In this document: positions 6,490-14,206 of the stretch, piece after piece
How positions within the stretch are numbered: the stretch's first letter is position 1
How the letters are laid out: the number at the start of each line of letters is the position of its first letter
From: a virus
IMG/VR virus record: IMGVR_UViG_3300017706_000113
Coordinates: 1-20,535 of that record
Direction: 5' to 3' (one strand)
DNA: 20,535 nt
Made by a program: the position numbers and the translations under genes
The notes under the pieces: model-generated
Seen by the model: the letters and a program-made list of their open reading frames with translations, nothing else
What the model was told of the DNA's origin: nothing
Database searches by the model: none

Positions 6490-6798
6490 CTAGAACTTCG
6501 GCATCTTAATAGATGGAGTTTTAAGAGATGGAGTTTTTGGCATCTTAGGAGTGTATGCTGACCTCATTGAGCTAGCTGACTTCTCCTGTTGTTCTGATTG
6601 CTCCGATTGTTGTTTATTCTTAGCTTTGATGTACTCCGACAAATTCTTGACATAATACCAATATTCGTAATAGTACATGTTTTCAATCTCTGACGGTTGC
6701 ATCCTAAGATGTATGCCCAGGTAGAACTTAGTCTTAAAGTAATTCTCCAGCGAGATCTGAAATAATGAAAAGACTTTTGATGCCACCTGGGAAGTCAA
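6490..6798 (-). CDS. Small tail-assembly partner protein, 102 aa (gp51-like or chaperone extension)
   Basis: The frame overlaps the 3' end of the gp26-like gene by 65 bases in the +1 frame. Its only early start is a TTG at 6798, with no ribosome-binding site; the next ATG is at codon 33. The motif MQPSEIENMYYYEYWYYVKN resembles the helix found in short proteins that follow gp26-like genes and precede tape-measure genes. The C-terminal 45 residues are Gln/Ser-rich and then basic, with repeated Pro-Lys (TPKMPKTPSLKTPSIKMPKF). The place between an assembly protein and the tape measure suggests a tail-assembly chaperone or hub-assembly role, like T4 gp51 or the T half of lambda G/GT. It may be made by internal initiation, or as a +1 frameshift extension of the upstream protein at CTTTAA (6734-6739). 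Confidence 0.55.
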   Translation of the reverse strand: MTSQVASKVFSLFQISLENYFKTKFYLGIHLRMQPSEIENMYYYEYWYYVKNLSEYIKAKNKQQSEQSEQQEKSASSMRSAYTPKMPKTPSLKTPSIKMPKF

Positions 6799-7738
6799 GA
6801 GGGGCTTTCACCGTCTCACCATCGAAGGTTGATTCTAAGTTGGTTTGTACACCAATTTTCATTCTTTCAGCTAGTCTGTAAACTACCATAAACTTTTTCT
6901 CGTCCCATCCTTTATATTCCATTTCCATTTGGAAGATCTTAGCTAAGCTTAACGTTCTCCAATCTGGTTGCATATAAGGCAGTACTTGAATAAATGCTTT
7001 ATCAAATTCTTGTTCCTTTTCTTGTCTATCTTTAAGATAAGATGTAATCTCTTGCATGATACCAATTGTAGGTGGTTTCATTTTTACAGTTCCGGCAGAC
7101 TTAGTCTTAATTACATAAGTTCTCTGTCTATCGTCGTAATAGTTTTCGATTTGCTCATCTATAATAGAAGGTACTAGATTTTTAACTGCTAATTCAATCT
7201 CAATAGACTTTTTAGTCTTTTCAGTTTTACCTTTAAGCATTAGCTTATTTTCTGGTTCTGGGAATGTAAGATCTCTAATAGAAAGTAATAAAACTATTCT
7301 ATCTTCCTCTAAAATATCTTTGTAAGATAATTTTTTAGTATTAGCGCTAAACTGAGTACAAGATTCTACAACAGAGTTTAGTTTTTCTTCCATATCGATG
7401 TAATTATTTTCATCCATAGTAGAGAAATGTCTAATCTCAGCAGCTTTAGCAGATCTAATTTTAATAACTGTATCTGCTGGGTAAAATTTACCTACTGAAG
7501 GTAAAGTTGAAATGTCTAAAACATGCCACCCTAAGATCTCATCAGAAGGTCTAGCTATTTCAGGACCAAAATTGTCCATATTAACTCTACCTAAACCTTT
7601 GTTATCTACTGCAGCTGTCATAGCATCTGCTTGATCGGCTGTATCAGTATTATCTGTATTTGCCTTATCTTTAGCGTCAAGGGCTCTAGCAGCTGCTGCT
7701 TCTCGCTCTTGTTCTAGTTTGTTTAATTCGTCACTCAT
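6734..7738 (-). CDS. gp26-like baseplate hub / tail assembly protein, 334 aa
   Basis: The middle of this protein resembles the T4 base-plate protein family that includes gp26. A LPSVGKFYP element near residues 79-87 is followed by VIKIRSAKAAEIRHFSTMDE and by a helix with VVESC near 123-127. Members of this family often read LPS-x-G-x-x-Y followed by a strand and a T/S-x-x-E-E segment. The first 60 residues are charged, Ala/Asp-rich and probably disordered. The last residues (SLFIISDLAGELL) end in the codons CTT TAA, where an overlapping +1 frame continues into the 102-aa gene. The start is one base after the RHH gene's stop, so the two are co-transcribed. In T4, gp26 takes part in hub assembly; the role here is inferred from resemblance and from adjacency to the tape measure. 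Confidence 0.6.
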   Translation of the reverse strand: MSDELNKLEQEREAAAARALDAKDKANTDNTDTADQADAMTAAVDNKGLGRVNMDNFGPEIARPSDEILGWHVLDISTLPSVGKFYPADTVIKIRSAKAAEIRHFSTMDENNYIDMEEKLNSVVESCTQFSANTKKLSYKDILEEDRIVLLLSIRDLTFPEPENKLMLKGKTEKTKKSIEIELAVKNLVPSIIDEQIENYYDDRQRTYVIKTKSAGTVKMKPPTIGIMQEITSYLKDRQEKEQEFDKAFIQVLPYMQPDWRTLSLAKIFQMEMEYKGWDEKKFMVVYRLAERMKIGVQTNLESTFDGETVKAPLDFPGGIKSLFIISDLAGELL

Positions 7739-7739
7739 A

Positions 7740-7958
7740 TTATTTGTCTTTTAGGTTTTTAAGATTTTGTTTAATTATTGATTTCTGCTCTACACTTCTT
7801 TTAGATAATTCATCTTGTATTAAATTTCTAATAAAAGCGCTTACAGATATTGGTCGTTCCTCTTGTTCGAGCGCCTCATTTAAAATGACACGGTTGACTT
7901 CGCGAACTTCTGCTTCAGTTAAAAGTACCTGAAGTTTTTTTGTTAGTTTGTCACTCAT
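7740..7958 (-). CDS. Ribbon-helix-helix-like small protein, 72 aa
   Basis: The predicted structure is strand (KKLQVLL, 7-13), helix (TEAEVREVNRVILNEALEQ, 14-32) and helix (SVSAFIRNLIQDELSKRS, 38-55), followed by a basic tail. This is the order and length of Arc/MetJ-type ribbon-helix-helix DNA-binding proteins, including the typical S-x-S-A-F-I-R-x-L-I start of the second helix. Such proteins dimerise and bind operators through the paired strands. It is the first gene after the strong terminator at 8002-8034 and is followed one base later by the gp26-like gene, so it heads its own operon. A regulator acting on its own or late promoters is plausible. A structural or non-DNA-binding role cannot be excluded. 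Confidence 0.6.
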   Translation of the reverse strand: MSDKLTKKLQVLLTEAEVREVNRVILNEALEQEERPISVSAFIRNLIQDELSKRSVEQKSIIKQNLKNLKDK

Positions 7959-7976
7959 AATCTGTTATTAACTGAA

Positions 7977-7996
7977 TATTATATTATATTTTCTTT
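7977..7996 (-). promoter_or_regulatory. Possible promoter of the RHH-gp26-like operon
   Basis: Directly after the terminator, the minus strand reads AAAATATAATATAATATTC, containing two overlapping TATAAT boxes, 19-38 bp before the RHH start. A new promoter is expected here because the preceding hairpin should stop transcription from the tail-tube gene. It differs from the GATATATAATA element, and the assignment rests mainly on position. Confidence 0.35.
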
Positions 7997-8001
7997 GGTT
8001 A

Positions 8002-8034
8002 AAAAAAGGGGGATGGCTAGCATCCTCCTTTTTT
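8002..8034 (-). terminator. Strong Rho-independent terminator after the tail tube gene
   Basis: The two arms are 14 bases each (8002-8015 and 8021-8034) around a GCTAG loop and pair throughout, with one G-U wobble. On the minus strand the stem is followed by a run of seven T (8001-8007). It lies 18 bp past the tail-tube stop. The A-tract/T-tract symmetry would let it work in both directions. It marks the end of the 14-16-17-18-19 block. Confidence 0.9.
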
Positions 8035-8052
8035 GTTAATTAAATTAAATTA

Positions 8053-8610
8053 TTAATTTAGTTCTTCATTCCAAACATCGCATCTCCAACTAACTTCTAG
8101 TGCAGCTGCTTCTGTAGATTCGTAATTCAATTCTCCAGTAAATCCGATTCCTGATGTAATGAAACAGTCATCTAGAGTTACTTTTCTATAAATATCACCC
8201 GCTCTATTAAACTGAACGATAACAACAGTACCTACATAATCCTTTTTAAGACCCATTTCTCCAGTCTCAGGATTATATTGTTTTCTATACCATTCTCTCA
8301 TAGACTTATATAAGTAAGCCTCATTTGAATCGTTTAAGTTTAATGAGAAGTTAACAGTAATATCTACTGCAGTTCCATCAGGCATACCAGAATAAGATCT
8401 TGTTGAGAACTTATACTTTTGCTCGACAGCTGCTACTTCTCTGTGAAGAGTTTCTAAACCTGAGATTGAGTTAATGTGTTGTAAGAACAATGCTTGTCCT
8501 GACACGCCATCCGGAGGTAAAATTGTCACCTCGAATAGGTTAGCCTGTACTGGTTCAAAGTTCTTGCCCTTTCTACTAGTTTGGTCTTCTGAATAATGTG
8601 GTAAAGCCAT
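8053..8610 (-). CDS. Tail tube protein, gp19-like, 185 aa
   Basis: This is the inner tube subunit of a contractile tail, which polymerises into stacked hexameric rings inside the sheath. The features are those of the T4 gp19/Hcp-like fold: an N-terminal strand (NLFEVTILPP), a SISGLETLHREVAAVEQKY turn, then a SYSGMPDG-VDITVNFSLNLND core, a helix with EWYRKQY, and a final pair of strands (GIGFTGELNYE, AALEVSWRCDVW). Length is close to T4 gp19 (163 aa). It follows the sheath gene directly, as in T4. An A-rich leader (AAAGAAAATAAACGAT) precedes the ATG. A strong terminator follows. It is expected to be one of the most abundant late proteins. Confidence 0.9.
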   Translation of the reverse strand: MALPHYSEDQTSRKGKNFEPVQANLFEVTILPPDGVSGQALFLQHINSISGLETLHREVAAVEQKYKFSTRSYSGMPDGTAVDITVNFSLNLNDSNEAYLYKSMREWYRKQYNPETGEMGLKKDYVGTVVIVQFNRAGDIYRKVTLDDCFITSGIGFTGELNYESTEAAALEVSWRCDVWNEELN

Positions 8611-8632
8611 ATCGTTTATTTTCTTTATTTAG

Positions 8633-8643
8633 TTTATATATTC
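8633..8643 (-). promoter_or_regulatory. Possible late promoter of the tail tube gene
   Basis: The minus strand reads GAATATATAAA, differing at two positions from the exact element before the sheath, neck and tape-measure genes. It is 22 bp upstream of the tube ATG, in the 40-bp gap after the sheath stop. A separate promoter would help make excess tube subunits, but this is inferred. Confidence 0.35.
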
Positions 8644-8650
8644 TCGTTTT

Positions 8651-11593
8651 TTATGCAAAGTTTCCGGATGCAATTTCACCTGTATTAAGTACAGTTACTC
8701 TCGATACTAGAATCTCTAATCCTTTAACTGGTTCAACGAACGTATCTAAGATACCCATGTTGTTATCAATAACTTCGTTAGTGTTGTTAGTAGAATCCAT
8801 GATGTTTCTGTAATCATATACACCACCGTCTTTCTTAACTGACTCCATAAAGCTATCTGCTAAAGTTTTAATTTCTAATCTAGTCTGAGCAGTATTGAAC
8901 TCAAATAGGTAATTCTTAAGGATTTCTGCTAGTCCATCTTCAATGTAGATAAGAGCTTCTCTTACGTGAGCTGAAGAAAGAGCTGACTGAATTCCTTGTT
9001 GTGCAGTCTTGTTTCCTTTGATAGTTAAACCTACGCCTCTTTCAAATACAATTGGATTGTAACCGAATGGCTCTAATACATCTCTATCTAGTTTATCGAA
9101 TGCAAATTCTAATGATTGTACTCCTGTTCCACCAACAACTCCTCTTCTTGGACCTGCAATGATTGACCATGGCAGAGCGTCAGAGAATTTGTCAATGTAG
9201 TTATTAGAAATATAAGCAGCTGGTGGTATCACCTTAGTTCTTCCATTTTCAATAACATTTAAACCTGGACCGTAGTAGAATGCATACGTTGCTCCTTCAT
9301 TAATTGAAGGTAATGTATATAAAGCACTTGGGTTTAAGTTTAAGTTACCGCCAGTTGCAACATTGTTTACATCAAATGCTCCACTAAATTCATTTAAGAA
9401 TGATGGGTTAGTTGATGCTTTAAATTCTTTAATCATAGGTGCGTTAAGAATTGCTGAAGCATTTTGTCTTTCTTTACATAAGAATGATAATTCTTCCTTA
9501 TTTAAGATTCCACTATCTTCTAATGAACCAAATGTATCAATAACATATCTAAAAGTAATGTTATCTTTATCTACTAGTGCATTACCTAAACCAGTACCTG
9601 GTTTGATAGCTGTTAATAAATCTGCAATTTTCTTAGTTCCTTGTGAAGCTCCGTCTAATGGGAACATCTTGTAAACACCTGCAGCATCTTCGTATCTCTT
9701 GTAAGCATATAATGGATCGTTACTTACTGCTCTATGCGTTTCAAACGTATATACAGTGGTTAAACCGCCATTTGCAGTTGATTTAACAATCTTCTTAATT
9801 CTAGATAATTTACCACCATCACCTGGTACATACATACCAACTTTAATAGCTACGTCTCCGTTAGCATCTTTTGTAAATGTATCTGTTACTACGCTATCTT
9901 GATAATATTTAAAAGTACCAGCGCCTAGGTCTTCGAAAGTCCATCCAGACTCGAATTGAACTGCTCTAGCATTTAATTCAATATCATTTACTGCGAAATT
10001 AGTACTTACTGCTGGTTTTTTACCTAAGAACTCTGTTCCTGCTGGAAGTATTCCTCCGTTTGTTACTAATGATGAAGAGAAACCAATGTTTCCACCATTT
10101 GTTGGTACTAGATAAGATCCAGAACCTGGGAAAGCTCCAACACCAGAATCAGTATAACCATTAATAATAGTTCCGATACCGATATATTCACCAGCATTTT
10201 CTGATAGTAAATAAGTAACAGAACCACTTGCTCCCATTGATAATAATGTATCACCAACTGAATCAGGTGCATCTTTAAATACTAAGTTTCCGTTATCGTC
10301 AATTCTATATTCAACATCGTTAGCCCACGTAGCTCCGTTAGAGTTAGTGTACTGCTCGTAAATATTAATTTGTTGAGAGATGTCTCCATCTGCTGTAATT
10401 ACTACTGAATTAGAAACAGATCCAGGTTGAATATTTGTAATTCTTACATATTCATCAGCTTGGTTTGCTTCTAAAAATTTACCTACAATAATAGGGTTTG
10501 GTAAAGCTGATAAAGTAGCAACGTCAAATCCAGCATCACCAGATATTGTCATTGTTGAACCATCAACTTGTGCTATACCATTAAATGATGCTAAAGACTG
10601 TGCTAATGGAGTTACTGTTTGTTCTACTCTATGTGAAAGTACTTCGTAATCTTGGTATACGTTAAATCCGTTACCTACTAAATCGATTGAATCAAGTTCA
10701 TCTTCTTGAATTGCGCAGAATAAACCTGTTCTTCTTGCTTCTAAATTAATTAGAGTTTCAATATACAATTGTCTTCCTTCGTTATCCATAAATTCTGGAA
10801 TCATAGAACCAGAGTATTGTGCTAATAATGTCACTTCTCTTAGTCCAACGAATTTAGCTAGTTGATCTTTTTCTAAACCTTTAGAAGTAAAGAACTCTCC
10901 GTAAACTGGATCGTTATTTAATGCTTGTGCATCAAATTTACCTTTGAATACAAATACATCTACCATGTAGTCTGATACGTACTCGTCTGCTTCAATTCCT
11001 TCTGGAATGTTTGCTTCACCATACCATTCTCTTGCAGTAACTTCAAAACCTCTTACATCTCCAGCTTGTCTAATAATAACTGAGATAGGATCTTGTTTGA
11101 TATTTACAAATGAAATAGCGTGATTTGCGTCTGCTCCAGCAACACTTAGTAACTTCTCATCAGAAGGTACCCAGAATTTATCTGTATCAAATACCTCACT
11201 GTATTTCTTTAACAACTGGTTTGAACCGTTTGCTGGTATAGATGCAAGACCTTCAATACCAGAGTTTGTAGCTGGTGAGAAGATTGCAACTTTATCATCG
11301 TCAGATGCAGTTGTTAAGTTAAGCGCTAAGATAGGACCTCTTGATAAACATTCGATCGCTGATCTGTGGAAAAACATATTTTTCTTTTCTAATGACTTGT
11401 CAATCGAACCGAATACTTGAATGAATTGCTCTACATCTTCTATTAGTACTGGAGTATTGTAAGGACCTTTTTTAGATCTACCTACAACTAGTCTAATAGT
11501 TTCCGCAGGAATGTTTACGGTTTGTGACTTGTCAAACTCTAGACGATATACGCCTGAGCTTTTGAACTGTAATAAATTGGGACTTAATGCCAT
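8651..11593 (-). CDS. Tail sheath protein, gp18-like, 980 aa
   Basis: This is the contractile sheath subunit. The N-terminal part carries the sheath pattern VVGRSKKGPYNTPVLIEDVE (about residues 36-55) followed by a QFIQVFGSID segment. The C-terminal core (about 790-980) has DALPWSIIAGPRRGVV, LEPFGYNPIVFERGVGL, a TAQQGIQSALSSAHVREAL helix and a final LVSRVTVLNTGEIASG strand, as in T4 gp18. At 980 residues it is far longer than T4 gp18 (659). The extra length is in the middle (about 340-700), a Gly/Asn/Thr-rich beta-type region that probably forms surface domains not needed for contraction. It sits between the terminase and the tube genes, in T4 order. An exact GATATATAATA element is 30 bp upstream of the ATG, so strong late expression is expected. 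Confidence 0.92.
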   Translation of the reverse strand: MALSPNLLQFKSSGVYRLEFDKSQTVNIPAETIRLVVGRSKKGPYNTPVLIEDVEQFIQVFGSIDKSLEKKNMFFHRSAIECLSRGPILALNLTTASDDDKVAIFSPATNSGIEGLASIPANGSNQLLKKYSEVFDTDKFWVPSDEKLLSVAGADANHAISFVNIKQDPISVIIRQAGDVRGFEVTAREWYGEANIPEGIEADEYVSDYMVDVFVFKGKFDAQALNNDPVYGEFFTSKGLEKDQLAKFVGLREVTLLAQYSGSMIPEFMDNEGRQLYIETLINLEARRTGLFCAIQEDELDSIDLVGNGFNVYQDYEVLSHRVEQTVTPLAQSLASFNGIAQVDGSTMTISGDAGFDVATLSALPNPIIVGKFLEANQADEYVRITNIQPGSVSNSVVITADGDISQQINIYEQYTNSNGATWANDVEYRIDDNGNLVFKDAPDSVGDTLLSMGASGSVTYLLSENAGEYIGIGTIINGYTDSGVGAFPGSGSYLVPTNGGNIGFSSSLVTNGGILPAGTEFLGKKPAVSTNFAVNDIELNARAVQFESGWTFEDLGAGTFKYYQDSVVTDTFTKDANGDVAIKVGMYVPGDGGKLSRIKKIVKSTANGGLTTVYTFETHRAVSNDPLYAYKRYEDAAGVYKMFPLDGASQGTKKIADLLTAIKPGTGLGNALVDKDNITFRYVIDTFGSLEDSGILNKEELSFLCKERQNASAILNAPMIKEFKASTNPSFLNEFSGAFDVNNVATGGNLNLNPSALYTLPSINEGATYAFYYGPGLNVIENGRTKVIPPAAYISNNYIDKFSDALPWSIIAGPRRGVVGGTGVQSLEFAFDKLDRDVLEPFGYNPIVFERGVGLTIKGNKTAQQGIQSALSSAHVREALIYIEDGLAEILKNYLFEFNTAQTRLEIKTLADSFMESVKKDGGVYDYRNIMDSTNNTNEVIDNNMGILDTFVEPVKGLEILVSRVTVLNTGEIASGNFA

Positions 11594-11622
11594 AGTTGTT
11601 CGTTTTTATTTTTTAATTCTTT

Positions 11623-11633
11623 TATTATATATC
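11623..11633 (-). promoter_or_regulatory. Candidate late promoter of the tail sheath gene
   Basis: This is an exact GATATATAATA on the minus strand, preceded by GG, ending 30 bp before the sheath ATG and lying in the 57-bp gap after the terminase stop. The distance to the ATG is almost the same as at the neck gene (31 bp). There is no matching -35 box, as in T4-type late promoters. Confidence 0.55.
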
Positions 11634-11650
11634 CCTATGCTTTTGTAAAT

Positions 11651-13483
11651 TTATTTAAGTAGGTCATAAATATCATATTGTAAATCTCCAGCCTGATCTG
11701 TGTCCTTATATAAGATGCTTTCCATCTCGTCATGTAGGTCAGGATCAATGAAATCTAATAGCTCCTCTATAAAATCTGCATAGTCAGTTGTATTAAAGAA
11801 TTCCGTTGCAGTAATACATGTCATAATGACATCATCGTTCCCCATTTGTGCCCCATAACTACCATTTGGTAAAGTTCCAAATAAAGATGCTTCAGTTACT
11901 GTAACTTCATCTGTTAAATCTAATCTATTTATCTTGTAAAGTTTCGCAAAGTTCTGGCAGAAGATAGCTTTATTGTCAGATTTTAGTTTGATTCCTGGTT
12001 TTATAGTTCTGGCATCATGCCTGTGCTTAAATTTAACTACCATCTCATCATCGAAATCATTTCTTTGTGGAAAGATACTTCTTAGGTATTGGAATAACAC
12101 TGTACCATAAGTATTATACTCTACAATCATCTTCACATTCTCAGAGTTAAATATATCTACTGATAGTGTATATAATACTTTTGCAAAATCTTCTATAACA
12201 TGCTCATTTGATTTAAACCTACATACTTGTGTAAATTTAAAAAAATCATACATTGCACCAGGGCTAACAATCGCTTTTATTTCTGCTTCGTTCATAGGAT
12301 CTACTCTAAAAACATTAATAACAGATGAATCACCACCATTACCTTCTGCAATATCTACTGAGAATACCCAAAAGTTTTCTTTATCTCCACATGTATCAAT
12401 GTCAAACTCCGGATCCCATTGTAAGAAACCTTTTGTATCAATACTAATATAGTCAAATTCATCAAAGTCATGATAAACATAGGGCTTCATTCTCTTTCTC
12501 ATCTTCTTCATATCGACTGGGTCTAATAGTAAGTTAGATGAGCTGACGAACTCATTTCCGTATTGTTTATTAAATGCTTCAATTGAACCTAGGTTTGCTA
12601 ATTCTCTTTCATACCAAGCTTCGTCTCTATCTGGATGTTGCCACCAGTCAATTCTTGTCGCTAGATATTCATTATCACCTCTATCTGCCGCAGCATAGAT
12701 TTGATAGAACTTATTAAATCCATTTGGCGTAGATGTAATTGTTATTCTTGAGACTTTCGACGAGGATAGTGTAGGATATACGTTCTCATAGAAAGAGTCA
12801 GCAATCGATGGATGGACGTGGGCAAACTCATCTAGGTATAAGTTATGGATTGTAAAACCAATACCGGATTTTGCTGTGGTTGATTGTCCTATTAGTCGAC
12901 AACCATTATCACATCTCACATTCATGACATCATATTTAATAATACCAGGTTTCATAAAGAACGGTAAGTTCTCGATTACTGTTTTGGCTTTATCAATAAT
13001 TTCTTTTGTTGAATCAGATTTATTTGCAAGTAGCAGAGTATTCTTATCCATATTAAAAGTAACATACCATGCATTAAAAATAGAGGCAGTTACTGTTTTA
13101 CCCATTTGTCGAGCAGCAAGAACAATATTAAATCTATCATTCTGGAAATTCCTCAACATGGTCTTCTGATAATCTCTCAGCTTTACTTGTTGAATACCCT
13201 CATCGGTCATTACTACTGCATATTTCTCTGCAAAATAGACAATGTCCTTGGCACATCTAGCTAACTCACTAATTTCTTCATCGGTATATTCAAATACAAT
13301 ATTACCCTTCTTTAGAAATTGTCTACCCTCGTAGAATGGTAACTTAATCTTAGGACGATAACCCTGATCCATGGCCACTAGTAGATCATCGATCTGTCGA
13401 GTCGACCATACAATCCTATCAGCAGAAGCATTAACTCCTTCTTCTTTTGGGATCCATTTATTATCTCCTATTCCGTCTGACAT
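11651..13483 (-). CDS. Terminase large subunit, gp17-like, 610 aa
   Basis: This is the packaging motor ATPase and headful nuclease. The ATPase domain carries LAARQMGKT at 122-130 (Walker A of the terminase type), NLYLDEFAH at 214-222 (Walker B Asp218, catalytic Glu219) and ITSTPNG at 249-255 (coupling motif). The RNase H-fold nuclease domain has FSVDIAEG with Asp377, VEYNTYG with Glu455 and GNDDVIM with Asp551. The protein is 610 residues, the same as T4 gp17. It begins three bases after the small-subunit gene stops, so the two are co-translated. There is no sign of an intein or intron. All key residues are present, so an active enzyme is expected. Confidence 0.96.
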   Translation of the reverse strand: MSDGIGDNKWIPKEEGVNASADRIVWSTRQIDDLLVAMDQGYRPKIKLPFYEGRQFLKKGNIVFEYTDEEISELARCAKDIVYFAEKYAVVMTDEGIQQVKLRDYQKTMLRNFQNDRFNIVLAARQMGKTVTASIFNAWYVTFNMDKNTLLLANKSDSTKEIIDKAKTVIENLPFFMKPGIIKYDVMNVRCDNGCRLIGQSTTAKSGIGFTIHNLYLDEFAHVHPSIADSFYENVYPTLSSSKVSRITITSTPNGFNKFYQIYAAADRGDNEYLATRIDWWQHPDRDEAWYERELANLGSIEAFNKQYGNEFVSSSNLLLDPVDMKKMRKRMKPYVYHDFDEFDYISIDTKGFLQWDPEFDIDTCGDKENFWVFSVDIAEGNGGDSSVINVFRVDPMNEAEIKAIVSPGAMYDFFKFTQVCRFKSNEHVIEDFAKVLYTLSVDIFNSENVKMIVEYNTYGTVLFQYLRSIFPQRNDFDDEMVVKFKHRHDARTIKPGIKLKSDNKAIFCQNFAKLYKINRLDLTDEVTVTEASLFGTLPNGSYGAQMGNDDVIMTCITATEFFNTTDYADFIEELLDFIDPDLHDEMESILYKDTDQAGDLQYDIYDLLK

Positions 13484-13486
13484 ATA

Positions 13487-14146
13487 TTATTCTTCTGTTG
13501 GTTCTACGTCTTCAATATCCTCTTCTTCAGATGCACCATGAATACCTGCTTGAATTGCAGCCATTAGGTCTTTTGTACCTCTTTGGATATTTTTATTACC
13601 AGTATCTCCACCAGCACCTTCAATCTCTCTATTATCTTCTCTTTGCTTATAGATTTCTATATCTCTAGCAATTCGTTTAGTTCCCTCTTCAGCAGCCATT
13701 AAGTACATGGTCTGAGATTTAATAATATCTAGCATTGATTTTTGTAGAGTTGCTAGTACTTCAAACATTCTTGGTGCTAATTCACCTGAGTCAATTGTTT
13801 CTAATAGAGTAGTTAGTGCTTTCTCACCTGCTTGTAACTGGTATATTAATGACGACATTGTCATTTCATCCATTTGTTTTTTAGCAGCAATATATTCATC
13901 TTTTTCAATAATATCTGCATCGAGATAAAATTTCATAAGACTGGTTATAGTCTTTTGTGCTTTCTTAGTTGCACTAGACTTTAATTCAGTATAATTAACC
14001 TGTGGTGCTAAATCAGTAGGTCTAGCCTGAATAGGCAAATCCTTTGGATCACTTTCCACATCCATTACTCCATCTCCAATCAGATCATCTAGCTCTTGTC
14101 TTATTTGATCTGCTTGTTCTGATATTGTCTTTTTCTTTTCACTCAT
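13487..14146 (-). CDS. Terminase small subunit, gp16-like, 219 aa
   Basis: The place directly before the large terminase and two local resemblances to T4 gp16 support this call. APRMFEVLATLQKSMLDIIK (124-143) parallels the gp16 helix SPRHMEVFATLMGQM, and GNKNIQRGTKDLMAAI parallels the gp16 C-terminal GQMNIQNATVFMGS. The N-terminal 60 residues are acidic, the middle is a helical oligomerisation region, and the last 15 residues are Glu/Asp-rich. Small terminases form rings that recognise viral DNA and regulate gp17 ATPase. It is longer than T4 gp16 (164 aa), mostly in the acidic ends. A variant of the late element lies 15 bp upstream. Confidence 0.82.
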   Translation of the reverse strand: MSEKKKTISEQADQIRQELDDLIGDGVMDVESDPKDLPIQARPTDLAPQVNYTELKSSATKKAQKTITSLMKFYLDADIIEKDEYIAAKKQMDEMTMSSLIYQLQAGEKALTTLLETIDSGELAPRMFEVLATLQKSMLDIIKSQTMYLMAAEEGTKRIARDIEIYKQREDNREIEGAGGDTGNKNIQRGTKDLMAAIQAGIHGASEEEDIEDVEPTEE

Positions 14147-14160
14147 AATATGATATTATA

Positions 14161-14171
14161 TTCTATATATC
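14161..14171 (-). promoter_or_regulatory. Possible late promoter of the terminase genes
   Basis: The minus strand reads GATATATAGAA, identical to the repeated late element in its first eight bases. It lies in the 60-bp gap between the neck and small-terminase genes, 14 bp before the ATG. The same gap has a second A/T box (AATATAATATC), so the exact site is uncertain. Confidence 0.35.
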
Positions 14172-14206
14172 TAGAAAATCCTGTGACAAATTTTGATTAC
14201 TAGCTA

